Shown: positions 54,495 to 64,000 of the stretch, piece after piece
Numbering within the stretch: position 1 is the stretch's first letter
Layout: each line of letters opens with the position of its first letter
Assembly: GCF_000735355.1 (NCBI RefSeq)
Contig: NZ_JMPI01000030.1
Coordinates: 124,001-188,000, forward strand
Reading direction: 5' to 3'
Source of the DNA: Buttiauxella agrestis ATCC 33320
Lineage (GTDB): Bacteria; Pseudomonadota; Gammaproteobacteria; Enterobacterales; Enterobacteriaceae
Length of the DNA: 64,000 nt
Position numbers and translations under genes: made by a program
The notes under the pieces: generated by a model
The model's database searches: none
What the model was told of the DNA's origin: nothing
What the model saw: the letters and a program-made list of their open reading frames with translations, nothing else

Positions 54495-56180
54495 TCAGGC
54501 GTTATTGTTGCCTTTACTGACCGATTCGTCACGTAGTTCTCGTCGTAATATTTTACCTACGTTCGATTTTGGTAGTTCTTCGCGGAACTCAACCAGCTTC
54601 GGCACTTTGTAACCGGTGAGGTGGCGGCGACAAAATACCACCAGCGCTTCTTCGGTCAACGACGCATCTTTCTTCACAACAAAGATTTTTACCGCTTCAC
54701 CGGATGCGCCGCTCGGCACGCCAACAGCCGCGACTTCTAATACACCGCTGTGCTGCATAACCACATCTTCGATTTCGTTCGGATAGACGTTAAAACCGGA
54801 AACCAGAATCATATCTTTCTTGCGGTCGACGATGCGCATAAAACCTTCTTCGTCCATCACCGCGATATCACCGGTGCGCAGCCAGCCATCTTGCAGAATT
54901 TCATCGGTCGCATCCGGGCGCTGCCAGTAACCCAGCATCACCTGTGGCCCTTTCACGCACAGCTCACCCGGTTCACCTGCAGGAACCTCTTCGCCTTCGT
55001 CATCAATCAGTTTCACTTCCGTGGATGGCACCGGCAAGCCAATGCTCCCGCTGTGGTAATCCATATCATGTGGATTGGCACTGACTAACGGTGCGCATTC
55101 AGTCAGGCCGTAGCCTTCCAGCAGGAAGCGCCCGGTGAGTTTTTCCCAGCGTTCCGCAACAGCATGCTGCACTGGCATTCCGCCACCCGCCGAAAGATGC
55201 AGGCTCGAGAAATCGAGCTGCTGGAATTCTTTATTATTGAGCAGCGCATTGAAGAGCGTGTTTACGCCCGTCATCGCGGTAAACGGATATTTCGCTAACT
55301 CTTTCACCAGGCCCGGGATATCACGCGGGTTAGTGATCAGCAGGTTCTGGCCACCAAGCTCAATAAACAGCAGACAGTTCATGGTCAGCGCGAAGATGTG
55401 ATAGAGCGGTAATGCAGTGACCACCAGCTCTTTGCGTTCATACAGCAGCGGGCTATAGGCCGCTCTGACTTGTTCGAGGTTCGCCAGCATGTTGCGATGC
55501 GTCAGCATCGCCCCTTTTGCCACGCCAGTCGTACCGCCGGTATATTGCAAGAACGCGAGATCGGTATTAATAATCTCCGGCTTGATGTACTGCAGGCGAT
55601 AGCCGTGTTGCAACGCGCTACGGAAGGAGATGGCATCCGGCAGATGGTATTTCGGCACCAGACGTTTTATGTATTTAACCACGAAGTTGACCAACGTCCC
55701 TTTCGCCGCAGAAAGCTGATCGCCCATGCGCGTCAAAATAACGTGCTTCACCTGGGTTTTATCAACGACTTTTTCCAGGGTATGCGCGAAGTTCGAAACA
55801 ATCACAATCGCGCTGGCACCGCTGTCGTTGAGCTGATGCTCAAGCTCACGTGGTGTATACAGTGGGTTAACGTTCACCACCACCATTCCCGCACGCAAAA
55901 TGCCAAACAACGCGACCGGATATTGCAATAAATTGGGCATCATTAACGCAACACGGTCGCCTTTTTGCAGGCCCAGACCCTGTTGCAAATAAGCAGCAAA
56001 TGCGCGGCTCCGCTCTTCCAGTTTGCGGAACGTCATCACTTCGCCCATGTTCACGAACGCAGGCTGATCGGCGTAACGCGCCGTCGCTTGCTCAAACATA
56101 TCTACCAGGGACTGATAACGGTCAGGATTTATCTCAGCCGCAACATCGGCTGGGTAGCGGTTAAGCCAAACCTTCTTCAA
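54495..56180 (-). CDS. fadD: Long-chain fatty-acid-CoA ligase
   Basis: Activates incoming fatty acids to acyl-CoA at the inner membrane. 561 residues, identical in length to E. coli. AMP-binding motif [16 protein letters not shown] at about 213, adenylate motif GYGLTECAP, and FACS signature region [22 protein letters not shown]. The TTG at 56180 ([10 protein letters not shown]) follows AGAGGTGG and aligns with the E. coli start; the longer frame to 56246 reaches toward the FadR site. Product acyl-CoA inactivates FadR, whose gene is 11 kb to the left. Confidence 0.95.
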   Translation of the reverse strand: MKKVWLNRYPADVAAEINPDRYQSLVDMFEQATARYADQPAFVNMGEVMTFRKLEERSRAFAAYLQQGLGLQKGDRVALMMPNLLQYPVALFGILRAGMVVVNVNPLYTPRELEHQLNDSGASAIVIVSNFAHTLEKVVDKTQVKHVILTRMGDQLSAAKGTLVNFVVKYIKRLVPKYHLPDAISFRSALQHGYRLQYIKPEIINTDLAFLQYTGGTTGVAKGAMLTHRNMLANLEQVRAAYSPLLYERKELVVTALPLYHIFALTMNCLLFIELGGQNLLITNPRDIPGLVKELAKYPFTAMTGVNTLFNALLNNKEFQQLDFSSLHLSAGGGMPVQHAVAERWEKLTGRFLLEGYGLTECAPLVSANPHDMDYHSGSIGLPVPSTEVKLIDDEGEEVPAGEPGELCVKGPQVMLGYWQRPDATDEILQDGWLRTGDIAVMDEEGFMRIVDRKKDMILVSGFNVYPNEIEDVVMQHSGVLEVAAVGVPSGASGEAVKIFVVKKDASLTEEALVVFCRRHLTGYKVPKLVEFREELPKSNVGKILRRELRDESVSKGNNNA

Positions 56181-56252
56181 GGATCCACCTCTGAATTTAT
56201 TATTCGTCGTCATCACAACCCCAATATAGAAACACGCCGTTAACATAATATT

Positions 56253-56269
56253 AACTCAGCGTACCAGTT
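56253..56269 (-). promoter_or_regulatory. FadR operator candidate of fadD
   Basis: On the minus strand AACTGGTACGCTGAGTT, 17 bp, matches the FadR pattern (CTGGT core, AACT/AGTT ends), 73-89 bp before the fadD start. fadD is a known FadR target. Confidence 0.75.
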
Positions 56270-56333
56270 TATTAATTAGACTGATTTAAGGTTGCGAAGC
56301 ACATCACTAATTATTTTTATTCCATGACAAAAT

Positions 56334-56364
56334 GAAGAGGCAGCGGACATGCCGCTGCCTCTTC
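56334..56364 (-). terminator. slp/yeaY terminator
   Basis: GAAGAGGCAGCGG pairs perfectly with CCGCTGCCTCTTC (13 bp, 5-base loop), and ATTTT follows on the minus strand. Confidence 0.85.
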
Positions 56365-56383
56365 ATTTCGGTAAAACACGTTA

Positions 56384-56986
56384 TTACTCAGTTACGATAG
56401 TCTGCACCTGCGCAGGGCCTGGATTATACCATCCGCCGCCCCACATACCACCGTGCCCATAGCGGCCTCGATAGGGATATGGCCCGCCCCAGAACCACGG
56501 GTCAATTGGTTGAGGTGGCATCACCACTTGCTGGGTGACACGCCAGCGTTTATAGCCGTTTACTTGCATCACCATAAATTTATACGGTGTTTCGCCTACT
56601 TTGCCTTCAACAGTGCCGGTAATTGGGCCGACCACTGTGACCAACTGCCCACGGAAATCGACCGGATCCAGGAAACCATTTACATCTGTGTAAATGCGCC
56701 CTTTCGATGGCTCACCCAATTGTGGACGAGCACCTTCGTCGAGGTTCACGGTCGCAATTTCCAGGCGCGTTATTCCTTTTCTGTTATCGATGTTGACCAC
56801 TCGCCCGCCGAAACGCGCTTCCTGCCCGACGTAAAGCTGAGGTGCATTCATCACCCGCACTAAATCTTGTTGCGGTGTCGCACTCGTGCCTTTAATGGCA
56901 TCGGGGACTGTGACACAACCGCTGAGCATCACGACGGCAGCCACTACAATTAAACGGGTAACAATCCTGACACGTAAACCAGACAT
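56384..56986 (-). CDS. yeaY: Slp-family outer-membrane lipoprotein YeaY
   Basis: 200 residues (E. coli 193). Lipobox LSGC with the lipid-modified Cys near residue 24. Slp domain: [25 protein letters not shown] and [18 protein letters not shown]. Gly/Trp/Tyr-rich tail. E. coli YeaY belongs to the sigma-E stress set; precise role unknown. Start ATG at 56986 follows AAGGAG; the longer frame overlaps tsaB and is unlikely. Confidence 0.92.
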   Translation of the reverse strand: MSGLRVRIVTRLIVVAAVVMLSGCVTVPDAIKGTSATPQQDLVRVMNAPQLYVGQEARFGGRVVNIDNRKGITRLEIATVNLDEGARPQLGEPSKGRIYTDVNGFLDPVDFRGQLVTVVGPITGTVEGKVGETPYKFMVMQVNGYKRWRVTQQVVMPPQPIDPWFWGGPYPYRGRYGHGGMWGGGWYNPGPAQVQTIVTE

Positions 56987-57030
56987 ATCCTTTCTCCTTA
57001 ACGCCGTATCGGCCTCACGAGCGTTGTGAA

Positions 57031-57726
57031 CTATTCTCTGCCTGGAAGTTTCTTCCATGTCACTTCGTTACGCAGATATACCGGTTCGGCATGTTCTACC
57101 GCCACCGTACAACCATCATTTAATGCCTGAATTGCCAGAGGCAACATATCTTCAGCCGCAGGAAGCGTCACTTCGCCATCACGGATGACCAGTTCACTTC
57201 CCTGCGCCATATCCGGCCAGGCTTGCCAACCTGTACCGACTGTAGCCCATTCCCCCTGAAGTTGTTTCAATCGCTCGGCAACCGCTTCAGGTTTTAAGAC
57301 CGCTTCTGTTTCTTCACCGTGCCACACGCCGTTTTCATCGCGCTGGTATTCAGCCCAGTAGACTTCACCCATTCGCGCATCAATTGCGGCCAGTACACGG
57401 GTTGCACCTGTCATTCGCCAGGCACCTTGCGCCATGGTAGCCAGAGTCGAAATACCAATCATCGGTAATTCAGCACCCAGAGCCAGCCCTTGAGCAATGC
57501 CAATGCCAATGCGCACACCGGTAAAACTACCTGGGCCACGGCCATAAGCAAGCGCATTCAATGCGGTCAGACCAACGCCACCTTCATTGAGGATGTCACG
57601 CACCAGCGGAAGAATGCGTTGCGTGTGTTCGCGTGGGCAGAGTTCAAAATGGGCGCTAGACTTCCCTTCGTTATACAGGGCAACTGAACAAGCTTCTGTC
57701 GCAGTGTCGATGGCTAAAATTCGCAT
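57031..57726 (-). CDS. tsaB: tRNA threonylcarbamoyladenosine factor TsaB
   Basis: Partner of TsaD and TsaE in making t6A37 on ANN-decoding tRNAs; essential in E. coli. 231 residues, ASKHA fold: [15 protein letters not shown] at the N-terminus, [15 protein letters not shown] at about 67. Lies 44 bases upstream of yeaY. Confidence 0.95.
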   Translation of the reverse strand: MRILAIDTATEACSVALYNEGKSSAHFELCPREHTQRILPLVRDILNEGGVGLTALNALAYGRGPGSFTGVRIGIGIAQGLALGAELPMIGISTLATMAQGAWRMTGATRVLAAIDARMGEVYWAEYQRDENGVWHGEETEAVLKPEAVAERLKQLQGEWATVGTGWQAWPDMAQGSELVIRDGEVTLPAAEDMLPLAIQALNDGCTVAVEHAEPVYLRNEVTWKKLPGRE

Positions 57727-57796
57727 GGTATTGCCAACCTCTGGCGGGAAAATAGGGTCAAAAATCGGCGCGCATCATACCATAGTCTGGCACAAA

Positions 57797-59707
57797 TTAC
57801 TGCTCCGGTCGGAACTTAAGGAACTCTACTGCCCGATTAATATCGCGTGTGCGCGGCGTCGCTGGCAGGCTGTTAAGGAATACGGCGCCGTATGGACGCA
57901 TCACCAGTCGGTTATCGCAAATCACCAGCACGCCCCGGTCATCAACATCGCGGATTAAGCGCCCCACGCCCTGTTTCAGGGTGATCACGGCATCCGGAAG
58001 TTGCACGTCATCAAACGGTTCCCCGCCACGCAAACGACAATCTTCCATACGCGCTTTGAGTAAGGGATCCTCCGGCGAGGTAAACGGCAGTTTATCGATT
58101 ATCACTAATGAAAGTGCATCACCACGCACGTCCACCCCTTCCCAGAAACTACTGGTCGCCACCAACAGAGCATTTCCCGCATCGACAAATTGCTGCAACA
58201 ACTGGCCTTTGCTGGTTTCACCTTGCAGTAAAACCGGCAAGGTCATCGTGGCGCGAAACTGTTCGGCCAAATCGCGCATCATGGCGTGGGAAGTACACAG
58301 CATAAAGCAGCGGCCATTGTTGGCTTCAATCAACGGCTTAAGCAATTTTGCCAGGTGCTTACCTGCGGCGGGTTGGTTGGGTGTCGGTAAGCCGCGCGGC
58401 ACACACAGCAACGCCTGAGTGGCGTAATCAAACGGGCTGGCTAGCAGCAGAGTCTCTGCATTATCAATACCGAGACGGTCGGTAAAGTGGCTGAGTTTGT
58501 CGTTAACCGAAAGTGTTGCGGAAGTGAAAATCCAGGTGCCTGCTTTTTCACTAATCACTTCTTTGAATTTATCCGCAACGGATAGCGGCGTTAACGCCAG
58601 CGTGAAATTGCGCGAATTGCATTCATACCAGTAGCTGTAGCCCGGCGTGTCGACTTCTTTCAGGCGTTTGATTCGCCCGCGTAAAATCACCGTCCGTTCA
58701 AAAGCTGCATCAAGCAAAGCGGAACGACCCAGCGACATTTTCGCCACGTCATAACAAAGCTCAAGCGCATCATCGAGCAATAACAATGCGCGTTGGATAG
58801 AGGGTTCGGCTAACAGTTCGCGCAAATTGCCGCGATAACCCGGGTCGCCGAGTTTCAGCCTGAAATCCTGAGTGCTTTGTGCCAGACGGTCGGCACTTTT
58901 CTGTAGTTGCTGGGCGTCACGGACTTCGGTGCGATAAGCAATCGAAATATCTTTGGCGATGTCGAGCAGTTGTCGGCTCGATACCGATTGCCCAAAATAC
59001 TGGCTGGCGATATCCGGGATTTGATGCGCTTCATCGAAAATCATCACTTCCGCTTCGGGAATGAGTTCACCGAAACCGCCCTCTTTCACCACCATATCAG
59101 CCAAAAAGAGATGGTGATTGACCACGATGACGTCAGAGTCCATGGCTTTTTTACGCGCTTTTACTACAAAGCAGTCTTTATAAAGCGGGCAGTCTTGCCC
59201 CAGGCAGTTATCGTTGGTGCTGGTGACTAATGGCCAGACGTTAGAATCTTCCGCCACGCTGGTGCAGGTGCTGATATCACCATCTACGGTTTCAATCGCC
59301 CAACCGCGCAACTTAACGATCTCACTTAGCGTCTGGACCTGGAGATCACCGCCTGCCAACGCATTTTGCTCTAAACGCTCGAGACACAGATAGTTGGAAC
59401 GCCCTTTGAGCAGAGCCAACCGTCCTTTGAAATCCAGTGCTTTGGCAACGGTGGGTAAATCACGCGAAAAAAGCTGATCCTGCAAAGCCTTTGAACCCGT
59501 TGAAATAATGACTTTTTTGCCTGAGCGCAGAGCCGGAGCAAGATACGCATAGGTTTTACCGGTCCCGGTACCCGCTTCTACCACCAGCTCACGCCCGGAA
59601 GCGATAGCTTTGGTGACGGCTTCTGCCATCTGGCGCTGCGGTTCACGCGGTTTAAAACCAGTTATCGCCGTGGCGAGTTGGCCGTCTGCTGCAAAATCGT
59701 CTGTCAC
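57797..59707 (-). CDS. yoaA: ATP-dependent helicase YoaA (DinG/XPD family)
   Basis: 5'-3' DNA helicase of the iron-sulfur XPD group; in E. coli it works with the HolC subunit of polymerase III in repair. 636 residues. Walker A EAGTGTGKT at about 43, DEAH box IFDEAHQIPD at about 224. The four cluster cysteines lie between (CTSVAEDS, NDNCLGQDCPLYKDC). The final motif GVGRLIRD is near residue 590. Confidence 0.95.
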   Translation of the reverse strand: MTDDFAADGQLATAITGFKPREPQRQMAEAVTKAIASGRELVVEAGTGTGKTYAYLAPALRSGKKVIISTGSKALQDQLFSRDLPTVAKALDFKGRLALLKGRSNYLCLERLEQNALAGGDLQVQTLSEIVKLRGWAIETVDGDISTCTSVAEDSNVWPLVTSTNDNCLGQDCPLYKDCFVVKARKKAMDSDVIVVNHHLFLADMVVKEGGFGELIPEAEVMIFDEAHQIPDIASQYFGQSVSSRQLLDIAKDISIAYRTEVRDAQQLQKSADRLAQSTQDFRLKLGDPGYRGNLRELLAEPSIQRALLLLDDALELCYDVAKMSLGRSALLDAAFERTVILRGRIKRLKEVDTPGYSYWYECNSRNFTLALTPLSVADKFKEVISEKAGTWIFTSATLSVNDKLSHFTDRLGIDNAETLLLASPFDYATQALLCVPRGLPTPNQPAAGKHLAKLLKPLIEANNGRCFMLCTSHAMMRDLAEQFRATMTLPVLLQGETSKGQLLQQFVDAGNALLVATSSFWEGVDVRGDALSLVIIDKLPFTSPEDPLLKARMEDCRLRGGEPFDDVQLPDAVITLKQGVGRLIRDVDDRGVLVICDNRLVMRPYGAVFLNSLPATPRTRDINRAVEFLKFRPEQ

Positions 59708-59835
59708 AATACCCCCTGGGTTTATTGACAGTATTATGTCAGCCTGAGCGGTGTTAATCCAGCAAGCCGGTGGAAGCGCCCGGCGGATTGTGGCAGTCTG
59801 TTGCGCATTATGAATGAGCTGAAAAGGAAACAGTG

Positions 59836-60180
59836 ATGAGTATTGTGCGTATAAAACCGGAAGCGCGTTGGTCTGATGCGGTCATCCATAACCACACCCT
59901 TTACTACACCGGCGTGCCAGAAAACCTGGATGCGGATGCTTACGAGCAAACCGCCAATACCCTGGCGCAAATCGACACGGTGCTTCTTGAGCAAGGCAGT
60001 GATAAAAGCAAAATCCTTGATGCCACTATTTTCCTGCCAGAAGGCAGTGATTTTGCAGCCATGAATAAAGCCTGGGACGAGTGGGTTGTCGCGGGTCATG
60101 CGCCGGTACGTTGTACCGTTCAGGCAAAATTGATGAACCCGCGTTACAAAGTAGAAATTAAGATTATCGCAGCAGTTTAA
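59836..60180 (+). CDS. yoaB: RidA/YjgF-family protein YoaB
   Basis: 114 residues, same as E. coli. RidA fold, a likely enamine/imine deaminase, though YoaB activity is not firmly assigned. The active-site Arg is in APVRCTVQA near residue 92. ATG at 59836 follows AAGGAA; the GTG one codon earlier is less likely. Divergent from yoaA. Confidence 0.93.
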   Translation: MSIVRIKPEARWSDAVIHNHTLYYTGVPENLDADAYEQTANTLAQIDTVLLEQGSDKSKILDATIFLPEGSDFAAMNKAWDEWVVAGHAPVRCTVQAKLMNPRYKVEIKIIAAV

Positions 60181-60185
60181 ATTGG

Positions 60186-60203
60186 CGTGGGCTACTGCCC
60201 ACG
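60186..60203. terminator. Hairpin between convergent yoaB and yoaH
   Basis: CGTGGGC-TACT-GCCCACG, a 7 bp perfect stem ending at the yoaH stop. No T-run on either side. Confidence 0.45.
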
Positions 60204-60470
60204 TCACTTATCGTCATCGTTCTCTTCATAATGATCGACGTATCTTTCTTCATCGTCGTCACTTTCGTTTTCTTCATCGCTTTCAGCGTCACCAACATCG
60301 TCATCTTCAAAGCGAACGGCAACCATTTCACCGGTGTGAGTGGCACGAATTTCTGCCGCGACAAGCGTAATAGCTTCCCCACTGCTCATTCCGTTGGCCA
60401 TCAGTTCCTGAATTCTCTCGACTGCTTTCTGCTGCTGCTCATGGGATAATGAGGGTAATCCTGCAAACAT
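60204..60470 (-). CDS. yoaH: UPF0181 protein YoaH with acidic C-terminal extension
   Basis: 88 residues, of which about 1-57 match E. coli YoaH (59 residues): [34 protein letters not shown]. The last 31 are almost all Asp, Glu and Asn ([15 protein letters not shown]), absent from E. coli. Function unknown. Divergent from pabB with about 110 bp between. Confidence 0.88.
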
Positions 60471-60579
60471 TTTCGACTCCTGTTACATTGCCTGGGTTAA
60501 TTATTTCACGCTGCTGTCGGGGTTTCCAGAGGGTTTCCTGGTCTGGCAGGGTTATCTGTCTATTTTCTAGTTGTGGTTT

Positions 60580-61941
60580 ATGACGTTGCAAACTCTAACT
60601 TATCAAACTTTGCCGTGGCATCCGGATGCTGTTCAACAGACTTTCAAAGCGTTGGCACATCAACCCTGGGCCATGCTGTTGCATTCTGGCTTCGCTGACC
60701 ATCCGCATAATCGTTTTGATATTCTGGCAGCGGACCCTGTCGCAACGTTGGTCACACGCGGGGCGGAAACCACAATTTGCAAAGCAGATGTGCAGTCAGC
60801 GCATCATGGTTGTCCGCTAAAATTGTTACAGCACACGCTGGATAGCTTTGGTTATCAACCCGCAACACACGCGGACTTGCCCTTTTTAGGGGGAGCGCTG
60901 GGTTTGTTCGGTTACGACCTCGGACGTCATTTTGAAAAATTGCCTGAATATGCGCAGGCTGAACTCACTACACCGGACATGGCGGTGGGTATTTATGACT
61001 GGGCACTTATTGCTGACCATCATTTAAAAATGCTCACGCTGGTTTGCTGGGGAGACAATTCAGCCCGACTCAACTGGCTTGAGTCTCAGGTTCCCGTCGC
61101 AAACATGCCGTTCCATCTGACCAGCGCATGGCAGTCCAATATGACCCGCGAGCAGTATGGACTTAAATTCCGTCAGGTACAGGAATATCTCAAAAGCGGC
61201 GACTGCTATCAGGTCAACCTCGCGCAACGTTTTCATGCCTGTTATGAAGGCGATGAGTGGCAAGCGTTCGAGCGCCTGAACGCGGCGAACCGAGCACCGT
61301 TCAGTGCCTTTATTCGTTTACCGGAAAGCGCCGTTTTGAGCCTGTCGCCAGAGCGGTTTATTCTGCTTGAAGATAAGATGATCCAGACGCGCCCGATAAA
61401 AGGCACGCTGCCGCGTCTTGAAGACCCTGTTGCCGATGCACAGCAGGCTGAAAAACTGGCAAATTCACCGAAAGATCGTGCTGAAAACCTGATGATTGTG
61501 GATTTGCTGCGCAATGATATTGGTCGCGTTGCCGTGCCCGGCAGCGTAAAAGTCCCGGAACTGTTTGTCGTCGAACCCTTCCCGGCGGTGCATCATCTGG
61601 TCAGCACGATCACCGCACAGTTGCCTGCGCATTTACAGGCGACAGATCTGCTGAGAGCGTGTTTCCCTGGCGGTTCGATTACCGGCGCGCCGAAAGTACG
61701 AGCGATGGAAGTGATTGAAGAACTGGAACCTCAGCGCCGCAACGCATGGTGTGGAAGCATTGGCTATCTGAGCTTCTGCGGCAATATGGACACCAGTATT
61801 ACTATCCGAACGCTCACCGCTGAAGGGGGGAAATTATATTGCTCCGCAGGTGGCGGCATTGTGGCCGATAGTGTTGAATCTGCGGAATATCAGGAAACTT
61901 TTGATAAAGTTAATCGTATCTTGCCGCAACTAGAGAGTTGA
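60580..61941 (+). CDS. pabB: Aminodeoxychorismate synthase component I
   Basis: Converts chorismate and ammonia (from PabA) to aminodeoxychorismate for folate. 453 residues, as in E. coli. Chorismate-binding domain at about 190-453; motifs include [30 protein letters not shown] and [11 protein letters not shown]. The ATG at 60580 fits the E. coli length; a TTG 3 codons earlier is possible. Ends 4 bases before nudL. Confidence 0.95.
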   Translation: MTLQTLTYQTLPWHPDAVQQTFKALAHQPWAMLLHSGFADHPHNRFDILAADPVATLVTRGAETTICKADVQSAHHGCPLKLLQHTLDSFGYQPATHADLPFLGGALGLFGYDLGRHFEKLPEYAQAELTTPDMAVGIYDWALIADHHLKMLTLVCWGDNSARLNWLESQVPVANMPFHLTSAWQSNMTREQYGLKFRQVQEYLKSGDCYQVNLAQRFHACYEGDEWQAFERLNAANRAPFSAFIRLPESAVLSLSPERFILLEDKMIQTRPIKGTLPRLEDPVADAQQAEKLANSPKDRAENLMIVDLLRNDIGRVAVPGSVKVPELFVVEPFPAVHHLVSTITAQLPAHLQATDLLRACFPGGSITGAPKVRAMEVIEELEPQRRNAWCGSIGYLSFCGNMDTSITIRTLTAEGGKLYCSAGGGIVADSVESAEYQETFDKVNRILPQLES

Positions 61942-61945
61942 AGTG

Positions 61946-62524
61946 ATGTCTGGTTCGTCCCTGAGCATGAATGATTTTTTATCCCGTTTTCAGCTGCTGC
62001 AACCGCCTGTCCCCCGCGTAAGCGGTAATAAACGCCAGGCCGCAGTGTTGATCCCTATCGTGCGTCGTCCACAGCCCGGGCTTTTGCTGACACAGCGCTC
62101 GGCGTTGATGCGCAAACATGCGGGGCAAGTTGCTTTCCCAGGCGGCGCGGTGGACGACACCGACGAGTCTTTGATTGCTGCGGCACTGCGCGAAGCCTGG
62201 GAAGAAGTCGCTATCTCGCCAGACAGCGTTGAAGTGATTGGCACACTCCCCCCTGTGGATAGCGTCACGGGATTTCAGGTCACGCCCGTCGTGGGCATCA
62301 TCCCTCCCAATTTGCCTTATCAAGCCAGTGAAGACGAAGTGGCCGCCGTGTTTGAAATGCCGTTAATGGAAGCATTAACTCTTGGGCGTTACCATCCGCT
62401 GGATATTCACCGCCGTGGCAATGCCCACCGCGTCTGGCTTTCCTGGTATCAACACTACTTTGTCTGGGGGATGACGGCCGGAATTATCCGTGAGTTAGCT
62501 TTACAGATAGGTGTGGAACCCTGA
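61946..62524 (+). CDS. nudL: CoA pyrophosphohydrolase NudL (Nudix)
   Basis: 192 residues. Nudix box [25 protein letters not shown] at about 67-91; NuCoA motif [20 protein letters not shown] precedes it, marking CoA-diphosphatase relatives. Start at ATG 61946; the preceding GTG is an alternative. Cotranscribed with pabB. Confidence 0.92.
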   Translation: MSGSSLSMNDFLSRFQLLQPPVPRVSGNKRQAAVLIPIVRRPQPGLLLTQRSALMRKHAGQVAFPGGAVDDTDESLIAAALREAWEEVAISPDSVEVIGTLPPVDSVTGFQVTPVVGIIPPNLPYQASEDEVAAVFEMPLMEALTLGRYHPLDIHRRGNAHRVWLSWYQHYFVWGMTAGIIRELALQIGVEP

Positions 62525-62800
62525 TCACTCTTTAATCCTGAGAAACCAGCTATATTTAGCAGAGTGTCTCGTTGTGGTTTCATTCCCATATAGATGAAAT
62601 GGGTAATGAATTGATGGATACCGCTGCCACCGTTCTCCCTGGAAACGCACTCTACAGGCCGGATTAGTCAAGCTACGGTTAACCATTAGTTTAATTCATG
62701 TGAATAGTTTACCACGGTGACCAATAAATTTTTAAACTAGCCAGCTGCGATTTTGCAGCAGCAAATTTTATTTAGCCGGTGTCCTGAAAGGAGTTTTAGC

Positions 62801-64000
62801 GTGATTAGCATATTCGACATGTTCAAGGTAGGCATTGGGCCATCCAGTTCCCATACCGTCGGTCCAATGAAGGCCGGTAAGTTGTTTGTCGATGACCTGG
62901 TCGAAAAAGAATTACTGGAAATGACGACCCGTATCAGTGTCGACGTTTACGGTTCTCTCTCTCTGACAGGCAAAGGGCACCATACCGATATTGCTATTAT
63001 CATGGGTCTTGCAGGTAACGAACCTGCTACCGTTGATATCGACTCTATCCCGGCGTTTATTCGTGATGTTGAAACTCGTAACCGCTTGTGGCTTGCCCAG
63101 GGTCGTCATGAAGTCGATTTCCCGAAAGACTCCGGCATGTGTTTCCGCAATGACAACCTGTCTCTGCATGAAAACGGCATGACCATCCACGCCTTTAATG
63201 GCGAGCAAGAGATCTACAGAAAGACCTATTATTCTATCGGCGGCGGTTTTATCGTTGATGAAGAAAACTTCGGCAAAGATGCCGCTAACGAAATTGTCGT
63301 ACCCTACTCATTCAATTCCGCCGAAGAGATGCTCAACCATTGTAAAGAGACAGGCATGTCCCTTTCTGGCGTGATTATGCAGAACGAGCTGGCTCTGCAC
63401 AGCCGTAAAGAAATCGAAGAGTATTTTGCTAACGTCTGGCAAACCATGCGTGCCTGTATCGATCGCGGTGTGAATACCGAAGGCGTGCTGCCTGGCCCAT
63501 TGCGTGTGCCGCGCCGCGCCTCCGCACTGCGTCGTATGCTGGTTTCCAGCGATAAACTGTCTCACGACCCGATGAACGTGATCGACTGGGTAAACATGTT
63601 TGCACTGGCGGTTAACGAAGAAAACGCTGCGGGCGGACGTGTTGTCACCGCCCCGACTAACGGCGCGTGCGGAATCGTTCCGGCTGTTCTGGCTTACTAT
63701 GACCACTTTATCGAGTCGGTAAGCCCGGATACCTATATTCGTTACTTCCTCGCCTCCGGTGCGATTGGCGCGCTTTATAAAATGAATGCGTCAATTTCGG
63801 GTGCTGAAGTGGGCTGCCAGGGTGAAGTCGGCGTGGCCTGTTCTATGGCTGCCGCAGGGCTTGCTGAGATTCTCGGCGCGAGTCCGGAGCAAGTTTGTGT
63901 TGCAGCGGAAATCGGCATGGAACACAACCTTGGCTTGACCTGTGACCCGGTCGCAGGCCAGGTTCAGGTGCCATGTATCGAACGTAACGCCATCGCGTCG
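62801..64000 (+). CDS. sdaA: L-serine dehydratase 1 (runs off the right edge)
   Basis: Iron-sulfur enzyme that deaminates L-serine to pyruvate. The first 400 residues are present (E. coli total 454). N-terminal [21 protein letters not shown] and cluster-region cysteines in [22 protein letters not shown] and [11 protein letters not shown] start with AAGGAG 8 bases upstream. Lrp represses sdaA in E. coli; the 276 bp upstream region holds its promoter. Confidence 0.96.
   Translation, partial: MISIFDMFKVGIGPSSSHTVGPMKAGKLFVDDLVEKELLEMTTRISVDVYGSLSLTGKGHHTDIAIIMGLAGNEPATVDIDSIPAFIRDVETRNRLWLAQGRHEVDFPKDSGMCFRNDNLSLHENGMTIHAFNGEQEIYRKTYYSIGGGFIVDEENFGKDAANEIVVPYSFNSAEEMLNHCKETGMSLSGVIMQNELALHSRKEIEEYFANVWQTMRACIDRGVNTEGVLPGPLRVPRRASALRRMLVSSDKLSHDPMNVIDWVNMFALAVNEENAAGGRVVTAPTNGACGIVPAVLAYYDHFIESVSPDTYIRYFLASGAIGALYKMNASISGAEVGCQGEVGVACSMAAAGLAEILGASPEQVCVAAEIGMEHNLGLTCDPVAGQVQVPCIERNAIAS

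Noticed and set aside
59734-60207. 157-codon frame opposite yoaB
   Set aside because: yoaB is unambiguous by length and sequence on the other strand.

Overview
This 64 kb window is a chromosome segment from a member of the Enterobacteriaceae. Most genes have clear E. coli or Salmonella counterparts in familiar order, and the intergenic DNA holds REP/BIME units and two full-length 127 bp ERIC elements. The genus cannot be fixed from sequence alone. minCDE sits directly beside rnd-fadD, as in Salmonella; E. coli K-12 separates them. I saw no rRNA, tRNA, transposase, integrase or CRISPR array.

Left part (1-18.99 kb, accessory loci). GABA catabolism: gabT and truncated gabD, divergent from a MocR/GabR-type regulator. 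Then an A+T-rich pair of orphan regulators (IprA/YaiV-like and LuxR-like) and zinT with a strong Zur-box candidate overlapping the end of the luxR-like gene. Next come a YagE-like aldolase, a DEDDh exonuclease with a cNMP/CBS/nucleotidyltransferase protein, and an unfamiliar three-gene envelope operon (SH3-like lipoprotein, exported protein, membrane pseudokinase). A yid-type sulfatase locus follows: anaerobic sulfatase maturase, YidG, YidH, Cys-type sulfatase YidJ, sodium-solute symporter YidK and divergent AraC regulator YidL.

Middle (19-34 kb). treA and ymgE, near neighbours in E. coli, are separated by about 12.8 kb carrying a FoxA-like siderophore receptor, a YgjI-like permease, ebgC-ebgA-ebgR, and divergent ygjJ-ygjK. 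Operator-like palindromes with the same half-site lie before ebgA and before ygjJ, suggesting that EbgR controls both arms. The ERIC elements bracket ygjJK.

Right part (34-64 kb, core). ycgR with a near-consensus sigma-28 promoter, emtA, ldcA, cvrA, dadX-dadA, ycgB, fadR, nhaB, dsbB, a DUF333 lipoprotein, a dCACHE-GGEEL diguanylate cyclase, ycgN, ycgM, an MltB-like transglycosylase, ycgL, minCDE, rnd, fadD, slp/yeaY, tsaB, yoaA, yoaB, yoaH, pabB, nudL and the first 400 codons of sdaA. Physiologically this joins cell-wall turnover, D-alanine catabolism, fatty-acid uptake and control, cell-division placement, disulfide formation, folate precursor synthesis and serine deamination.

The best candidate for an undescribed system is the lipoprotein/exported protein/pseudokinase operon at 9.9-12.9 kb. 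The ebg/ygj regulatory architecture with its ERIC elements is the second.
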